Below the pieces are notes generated by a model, which was not told where the DNA came from, ran no database searches, and worked only from the letters and a program-made list of their open reading frames with translations. A DNA stretch of 43,911 bases from Mesostigma viride (taxonomy: Eukaryota > Streptophyta > Mesostigmatophyceae > Mesostigmatales > Mesostigmataceae). The stretch lies in assembly GCA_009746045.1 (NCBI GenBank), contig RPFO01000231.1:1106388-1150298 (forward strand), given 5' to 3'. Positions 1 to 9,000 of the stretch are shown here, one piece after another; positions within the stretch are counted from its first letter, which is position 1, and the number at the start of each line of letters is the position of its first letter. The translations under genes and the position numbers were made by a program.

Positions 1-3000
1 CCTGCCGGCACAGTAGACACTGCAACAGGAGCAGCAGCGGTAGCAGCTGCAGCTTTGCAAGCAGAAAGGCCAGCAGACGTCCCCGCGACCATGCCAGAAG
101 AAATGCCAGTTCGGTTGCCAGGGGCCGCAAAATGCTGCATGCCCGCCTACCCATTGGCGGGGCCAGGACTAGAAGCTACTGAGGGGGAAGCAGCGGGTGT
201 TCTAAGTAGCGGGGGGTATTTTTCCCAGACAGTTAGAGGGGGTAGGCGGGAAAGTGAAGGGGCTGCGACAGAGAGGGGAGGTACTGAGGCGGATGCGTGC
301 GTGTCCGACTCTGCAGAGTTGCGGCCGGATGCGCCTGGTTTTGAGGTGCCAGGGGGAAGAAGTATGGCTGGGGCGCGGTCGCCGCGTGCCGGTCGACAGG
401 GCCCCATGGCAGTGGTTCTGCCAGCTGTCGCCTTCGCTCCAGCGGTGGTTGTGAGGGGAACTGGTTCATGCTTGCGTCCGGTGGGAAACGTGGCAGACAA
501 GCTACCTGCTGGTGACGTCACCACCGAGGATGCGGTAAGAGGGGCCGAGGCCCGGGTGGGGCTGGGTGGCATCCCGGCTGCTACCTCTTGCATGAACCTT
601 GACGTGAACGCCGCTGCGTTTGTTGGTAATATGGGGGGCCAGGCCATGCTGTTGACAGGCCACGATGGGGACTCGGAGACGGCGAATGAGGATGCTTTCG
701 TCAACGAGACAACCAGCGCAGGCCAGAGATCTTTCATGGCTCAACATCTGGCACGGCCTCGCGAAGCCGTAGCTCCGGATGCCAAGGAGGGCGAGGCGGT
801 CGCGGGTCTGGGTGGGCGCAAGGGCGGGCAGGATACGCTGGGTCAGCCGGCTAGCCTTGAGGCTGGTGGTGATCATGAGCCTGCTGGTCATGAACCGGCC
901 GGTGGTGGTGTCATGGGACCAGAACGAGAGGGGGGTGGCCGTGCCCCCATGGATCTGGATCTGGATCATGCTGCCTTTGAGCGGGGTCGTGCCAATAATG
1001 ACATAAGCCGTGTCCCAATGGACCGGGGCAGCCATGCCCCCATGGACGAGGACCAGGCCCCCATGAACGTTGGTGGTGCCCCTGTGGGCATTGCCCAGGT
1101 TCGCGAGGCTCACAGGGTGGCGGGCGGCACGAATGGGCCGCAGGGCAAGGGCAAGGAGAAGGGGAAAGTGAAGGCCAACGGGAAGGGCACGGGGAAAGGC
1201 AAGGGCACTAGAATGAGCGTCGCTCAAACCACCGCGCATGTGGTGGTGGACCTCACGGGCGCGACGCAGGAGCCGGAACGCGCGGGGGATGCGCAGTTGT
1301 TGATGCCGTCGGAGAGGGAAAATCGTCTGGGGCGGTTGCAGTCACACACCCACACGCTCCTCGGCAGCACCACTCTTGGCCTCGAGCCGTGCAAACCGAG
1401 TAGCGGTCACAGCGACATGAGCGCGGGGGGAGCGGCAGCGAACTGGTCGGTACCCGCGTGTCCACGTGGCGGAGGGCAGGCCGTGGGTTGTGTGACGAGG
1501 ACGGGCCGCTTCCGTGAGGAGGCGGCCCTGGACGCCGGCGCAGGGTCCCTGGGAGCTGGGGACTACTCAGGGAGGCCCCGCAAGCATGCCCGGCGCGACG
1601 CGGTGGCCAGGCCTCGTCTTGAAAACGATGATTCTGGTGTCCGCAGCCACGATGCCGCTGACATCAGCGATGCTGTCATGCCCGGCCACGGGGATACTTC
1701 TGGCAACGCGCACAGGGCTGGTTCTGGCGACGTGAAGGGGGAGGAGATATCCGGCATGGCGCGTGGGGATAATTCTGGCACCCCGCGTGCCCCATCCGCA
1801 TCCGCCGTCACTGTGGCTAGCAGCGGTGCGGTCGGGGGCAGTGCCGGGGGTGGCGGGGGTGGCGAGGGGTCGGTCCGTACTCGCACGCAATCGCGGCTGA
1901 GCCGTGCGGTCGGGGAGGGGCAGGGGGGGGCAGAGGGGGACGCGGGGGGACCCCCAGTGGGCACTCACATATACTTGCATTGGCCACGGGGCCGGTGGCT
2001 GGGCGCGTTGGTTGTGGGCTTCAGCGCCAGCGATCGTACGCATACGGTGAGTAGGGCCCTGTATTTCACCTGAACTGCTCTGGTACTATGTAAAGGCTGT
2101 GCGTGGTTCGATGGTGGGTTTATTCGGCAAATAACGAAAAGTAGCAGCTGGACGCATGCGCGGATTAGCCGCCCTGGGTCAGAGCTTTGTCTGTATTAAT
2201 ATGTCAGCTACCATGGTCTGGATTCCCCATTCTGGCCTGCGCTGGCTGTCTCATTGATGTCATGACAGTACTATGTAATAAAGAGCGCATGCTATTAGTG
2301 CAGCCGCGAGGGTACTTAACACCAAGAGCGGTTTGCATGCGGTATGTAGCACCCTTACAGCGCCGACTTTCACCAGTATCTATCTAAATGAGCATTGGTT
2401 TAGACATAGAAAATCCGAGCACAGCTAGACTAGCCTCCGGTAATGTACTGTGCAAATGTTAAAGTTTTTCATTTTTTTTTTAATTAGTGAGATTATGGGT
2501 TACTGTAGTGAGTTAGTCAAATAGTTGCGAAATTAGTTACAAATAGTAAGATTTGAGCACCCATGGACACAGTCCGATATTTTGAATCCTCCAAAAGAGA
2601 GCCATCCATGGGTTGCACTGTTGGTGGGTGTGCCATGCCTTTGTTCCTTTATATATCTGTGAGCCAGCGCATTATTTCATTTATTTCACACGTTTGGGCC
2701 GCGGCGGTTAGAGCGCCCAGCATTCTGCCAGTCACTGCCGCCATAACTATGTCTATCCCCTCACTGCCGTCCACGCTGACATGGCCTCGGAATGTGCTGC
2801 TGGCATCCGCCTGCTTCCCCTGCGTATGAAATGTGTTATTACGTCCTTGATCAATTAATTAAAATCTCGTAGACTGCGTCACGTGTGTACCAATGAAGGA
2901 TCCTATACACAATGAGTTCTATGTCCTTAGGCAGAAGAGTTTAGGCTGAACCCTGCAATATATAACTGTACAAGCTGCGCTCATTACAATCTCCTTTTTG

Positions 3001-6000
3001 AAGGCATGGTTGTATTTTACATCATAAGAAAGTTTGGACCTACACTTGCTTGGTTGGACCTAGGCCACACCCTCACACCCATCCTCCGCAAAACAGCCTC
3101 ATCTAACGTGTTGTACTTGGACCCCAACCACCCACCATCGCCTATCCGACCCTGCAGCTCGCATTTGACAGCGGCGACGCCAAGGAAGTGCTCCTCTCAC
3201 CCGACGTGACGTGGCTGCTGGACACGCCAGCAAACCGCAAGTTGATCGGCAAGGCCGGCGTGCAAGTGCAATCATCCAAGTCCACGGCAGTCGGCCAGGC
3301 CGGCAAGGCCGGCGCGCAGGCATGCGCATCCAAGTCCAAGGCGGTCGGGAGATCTGGTGGACAAGTGCAAGCATCCAGACCCAAATCCACCACGCAAGCA
3401 TCAAGGCTCACCGCACAGCCCATGGGAATCACACCGCCCAACCAAAGGCCCATTTCAAGGGAGGAGCCGCCCAAGATAACCAGCAGCACAAGACCCGCGG
3501 CAGCAGCATCCGCATCATCAGCCAAGAATCGTGCAGGGGAGGGGGAGGCGAGTGGGTCAAAGCGTAGGATGGGATGGGCTACAGATGAGGCTGGATGCTC
3601 GGCAGGGAGCGGTGTGAGCCATGGAGGAGCACTGGAGGATCTATCAATGATTCCTGGTCCGCCACGTGCAAGCTCTGTAAAGAGGGAAGGGAGTGGCACT
3701 GGGGGCTCGGCCCACGCGGGGGATGTGGCTGGGAGAGGGTCGGTCCATGCGGGAGCGGTGATGTCGATGCACGCGGTGCTGGCGGCTAGATCAAGCGGGG
3801 TGGCAGGCGATATGAAAGAAGAATCGGAAGAGGGATCAGGTCAGGCACAGTGTGGCGTCGCGGGTGAAAGGGGCGGCCTGGATTGGGCCGGCGGAAAAGG
3901 ACCAAGGGAAGGCAGCCAGGGACGAGCCGGGGGTAACGAGCCGGGAGGCTTGAATGAGGATTCAGTCAGGAGGGGTCGTGGCAGCAAGCGACGGCACGCA
4001 GATGTCAACGGGCATGTCGATGCGGATGCCCCTTGTCGGGAAGACCCGCGGAGGCATCCAGTTGGGAAGCCCAAGAAAGAGGCTACAGCGGGCGCCCGCT
4101 CGGGCGGTCTGTCGCCAAAGGCAGCCCGCGACAAGAGGGAGCCAGCAGGGGTGGAGCCCGCGCATGCGGATGCCCACTCGGGCGTGAGCGATTCGTGCGA
4201 TTTCGTGGACGTGCCGGGCCGGCCTGGCGGGGAATGGAGTCGTGCCGGTCCAGAATCAGCAAACGGGAATCAGCCAGCTGCCAGCCCGTCAAGACCACCG
4301 CATGGAGGAGCATCGCATGGGAGGGCCGACAGTATGGAGATGGAGCCCAGGGATGGAAAGGTCCATCACCCGTGGGGAGTGGCATCGCATGGAAAGGCCG
4401 ATAGGACGGAGGCCAAGGACGGGAAGGTCCATGGGATGGGCACCGACGATGGCGACGCAGCAGACCCCTACGCGTGGCCAGGGCTGCCCACTGTGACGAA
4501 CGGACCCAGCCAGAGTCTTCTCCCAGGGGACACGGTGCGGATGCGGGCGCCCGTGCGGCGTCCCAGGAGCGGGGCAGCGGCCGTGATGGGAGCCAGAAAT
4601 GTGGCCTCAGGTAAATCCGCTACAGCAGCTAGTACAGGCACGGCGGCTAAGACCGGCGTGGCGGCCGGCGCTAGTGCAGTCTCCACGGGTGCGCCGGCGA
4701 GGATGCTAAATGTGTGGGGGGGAGGATCTAGAACTAGCTCCGGCACGGGGGGGACTTCTGGCACAGGGGGAAGTGCTGCCACAGGGGCAGCTTCTGGCAC
4801 AGGGGGGGATTCTGATGCTGCAAAGTCTCGCCTGACCTCGCAGTTGAGGGAGATGTCGCGCCTGGGTCCCAAGCAGGCGGCGGAGAGGCTAGGCCCAGAG
4901 GATGCGAAGGCTTTGGCTGGGCCTGGGGGGGTCGATGAGGTGACTGCTGCCAGGGTGGCAGTAAGGGATGAGCTGTCGGGTGGGGCGGATGTTGGGACAA
5001 GGGCTGGCTCGGAGGCAGGTGCTGAAGCTGCTGGGATAACGCACACCGAGGCAACCCGGGGTGAGACCCTAGGGGCCACTCGGATGAGCACCGCCATGAG
5101 GCGGGGTGAGGTGGATGCTGGGATACCTACCGCGATCAGGGAGGCAGGAGACAAAGATGCTAGGATTAGCACCGCGACGGCATCGACGACGCCGTCGCGG
5201 GCCACAGGAAATGGGACCTGCGGCGGGATGGGCCTAGGCCCAGGCCATCTGACCCCCTTTCTGGGCGTGGCGGAGGGTGAGACAGCGATGGCAAGGGGCG
5301 GGCAGGGGGGTGGCGTTGTGCCAGGCGGAATAGTGCCAGTGGAGACGGAAGGGCTAGATTTCGCGGGGGCGAGCCTTGTTTGCAAGGGGTTAGTTGATTC
5401 CAAGGTCCTAGGGGAGGGGGCGCAGGAGGGGCGGCGCCAGCAGCAGCAGCAGCAGCAGAAACAGCAAGGGAGGCGACCGGCCCCTAGCCGTGTGCTGGCG
5501 CCCATCGATGCCAACCGGATGCGGGATGACGATGGCGGCCATGGCGATGGCAGGGGCGGGGTCGGTGACAGGATCGCGGGAAGCAAGCTGTCCCTCAAGG
5601 GGAAGGTGCGCCATGTGGTGGAGGTGGAGGACATTGTCCTGACGGACGTCAACCGAGAGGAGGCCATCGGGGGTGGTGGTGGACATGATGATGATGGGAG
5701 GGGTCAGTATGCGGACCGGGGGGCTCACTATGCTGGTTATGATGATGACGATGACGACGATGATTATGGTGAAGGCGGGGCGCAAGTGCAGCCTCGTCAG
5801 AATGATGCCGCCACCACCATTAATCATGCCGGCCCGTACGACGCGGTCGCTGCTACCAATGGTGTCTCTGGCGTCGCTGGCGTGGGCCCGGTGATTCTGG
5901 CGACGCACCTGGCGGAGGGGTTGATCGAAAAGGTGCAGGTATGTATTAATGGGCCTGCCAGCCCCTCTATACATGCATGCTCCTCTCTGATGCTTCTCTC

Positions 6001-9000
6001 TTGTGGAAAGGTTCAGCGACAAGGGTCAGGTATGTATTCATGGGGAAACCAGCTTGTGTGCTCTTATTCTACCATCTTTCACAGTGTGTGCCTGCTCCCT
6101 GCCGCCCTTCACATCGTCAGCTACTTCCTTTCTGCCACCATTTCGATTGTGGCCCATGACGGGCGTGCCCCACTATGTATCAAACACCATCTTTCCACCA
6201 TCGATTCATACCATGTGCAACTAAAAACAACTAACTACAGCTAAATGAGCTAGGTTTAACTAGATATGCCTAAATATACCCTCTGCTCCACCTGGCTCCA
6301 TTACCGGTAACTTAGATCGTTTTTCTGTAGGCAATCAGATTTTACTAAATAAGACTTTACTCTCTGCTCCACCTGGCTCCACCTTCGGTTACTAAGATCA
6401 TTTTACTATAGGAAATAAGATTAGGTAGTAATGAATATGGCCCACCATCTGGTACTAAGATGAACTCATATCGCCCGACATCGCCATTATGATTGATTGC
6501 CTTATCTTGCTGTCGCGGCGCAGGAGTGCTGTGACGTGTGCCAGGGAACCCTGGTCTCCTCCTTTGACCAACCTGTCTCCATCGTGGTCACCTCCGCCAC
6601 CAAGGACGAAAAGGGGCGCTTTGTCGCGGTGAGCTGGGGGGATTGTCAAAAGCCTAGAACCCTTGTTAATGGATACTGTAGCATGGTAGTGGATACTATA
6701 TCATGGCGCTGCATGGCTATACCATGGCGTCGCATGGTAACGAATACGGCAGTGTGGTCATGGATACGGTAGCATCGTGCCAGTGTTCAGCGTGCATGTG
6801 TTATAAAACAAGCATCTAAAGACTACGGCTGCGGAAGGCAACCCCCTTGGTTTCTGTCGTTGTTGAAACCTGAACAAGTCATACCCGCCCACGAGGTAGT
6901 TGGTGACCATTTCCGCACTTGTTGAAAATGTCTCCAAGCCCCTATAGTTACCCATACGTTTCATAGGTTTGCCCAATCAATGCGCATGCATTCCCGGTTT
7001 CGACTCATCGACCATCTGGCTGCCTGCTGTTCAGATCTGAAAAATGGAACAGGGGACGCCTTGCGGGGTTGCAGATCGGTTGTGATGAATGGGTGTCCAG
7101 TACCTGCTCCTTTGCTTGCGCGCGCCTGCTGCCGCTCATGTGTTGGTTTATGCACGATTGATGCATGATTTATGCACGATTCATGCATGACACCCTTGAC
7201 CCTTTGTCGTCTTGGTTCCTCTGGGCTCATGTCGCTTCATCGGGGCCGCTCCTTGTGCTTATCCAGGCGCGCTCCTTCAATTACCTGGTCGCCATCCTCA
7301 AGGGCTGCCACGTCGTGGCGTTTGAATGTGAGGGTGCCGAACATGTTCGCGTGCGATCGGGTGCCAAGTGAACGCAAGGGTGAATGTGCGGGTTGCAATT
7401 GTCAGGGGATGCCTTGCGGAGCTTCAGGCCGCGGGGTGCTGACATCTGGGCTGCTGATGCCTCCGTTATCATCTTCTAATACTAGAGAACATCACCTTCA
7501 TCTTCTATAGTTTTATCTATCTAGTAGTATAGTATTATCATCTATTTTCTATCATCTGTCTCTAGTATGATCATCTTCATCTTCTTTAGTATTATCTATC
7601 TAGTGGTATAGTACTATCATCTATTTTCTATTATCTGTCTATAATATGATCATCTTCATCTTCTTTAGTTCTATAGTTTTTCCTTCTATGATTATCTTCT
7701 GGTTATGGGGGGAGTCTCTATCTCCCGTTGGTAGTTGACCGCCCTGTTGGTCTGCTACGCCTGCCTTGTAGTTTCCCGCGTCACCGGTTTGCAGCAGGTC
7801 TATGGCTCATGATTCAAATCTCTTGCTGGCATTCCCGGCCTACAAGGTGTTCGTGGCATCTTCTCATCTCATCAGCTACAGTTATTCTAACGCCCGCGTA
7901 TCCAGGCATCCCCCTTGTGCAGATTTCTGCATCGCATTCAGTGGTTCATTTGCCGCCCCACAGCTCGCCCTGTGTTATGGAGTGTAGGAACTTTGAACGA
8001 CAGCTCATCAACCATGCACCGGCAGACGCGCATGAGTAAAGCATGATGCATCTGTTGTTACTCGGCTTTAGGTGCGATCCATCAGGACAGTGAACGGTAG
8101 AGGGACTGCCAGCTCAGGCTTTAGGATCGCACTAGACTGCTGGACTGTTGCGTGCAAACCACACTGTTTTTTTTTGTTTGTTATTCAGCTACTTCGAGAC
8201 ACGCATGCCTGGCCACAACACTGAGTTCCTCGATCCACATGAGCATGCAACAGAAACTCGATCCACATGAGCATGCAACAGAAACAGCACGCGCAGGGAA
8301 CGCAAGGTGCAGCTTGGCGTTATTTGCCCTCCTTTGCCCATGCGAGGTCTCAAGGATGCGCCATACCGGGTTCAGTCAGATTCAAATTTTAAAAAAGCAC
8401 CTATCTTCTTGTATTATAGTAAGCTCCACATATCAGCCCCTCATTGTCTCTAAATAAAGACCCTGAAAGCTGCAATGCGCCACCCACTATGATGCCTATC
8501 TGCTGTGATGCACCGTATTCAAACCGTCCTGTTAATAGGTAGTGACACAAAGTGAATACGACGTGTTAACCCCCCCACTCATTTGTATGATATGCACCCT
8601 TCGATCAAGCCTTAAGCCTTGAACCTTACAATGATTGGTGGTGATGTAACCCTCATCTGCATGACATGCCCCTTACAATCAAACCTCAAACTTTACTCTA
8701 AACCTTGAACCTTACTTCTAACCCTTTACTACCTTCCTACGTGCGCAGGAATTGCGGCGTCATCCTCTCAGTGATTCTTGAATCTTGATCTTGGTTGTTC
8801 ACGCCTCAGGCCTGAACCTGATGACCCTTCCCCCTGCCTCTCTTCTGCAGGAATCGCTGCTTATTCCCCCAACATTGCCCGTGCAAAAGATACCCGTTTT
8901 CACTGGCAACACCTTGCAGCGATCCCAAGTTTCAAACACCTCACATTAAAAACTTCAAACCCTTATCCCCCCTCCCCCGCCTTGTCCCCCCTTCCCCCCT

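Noticed and set aside
147-2043. Several antisense frames of 130-245 codons opposite exon 1
   Set aside because: GC-rich coding DNA gives long antisense frames by default, and the plus-strand frame joins the Tudor module and exon 2.
4468-5667. 399-codon antisense frame opposite exon 2
   Set aside because: It is a Pro/Ala/Ser-rich shadow of the Gly/Ala-rich plus-strand exon, with no domain.
6004-6028. Extra 13-base micro-exon (CGACAAGGGTCAG) between a CAG and GTATGT in intron 2
   Set aside because: Its length would break the frame between exons 2 and 3, whereas direct joining keeps BRCT1 intact.
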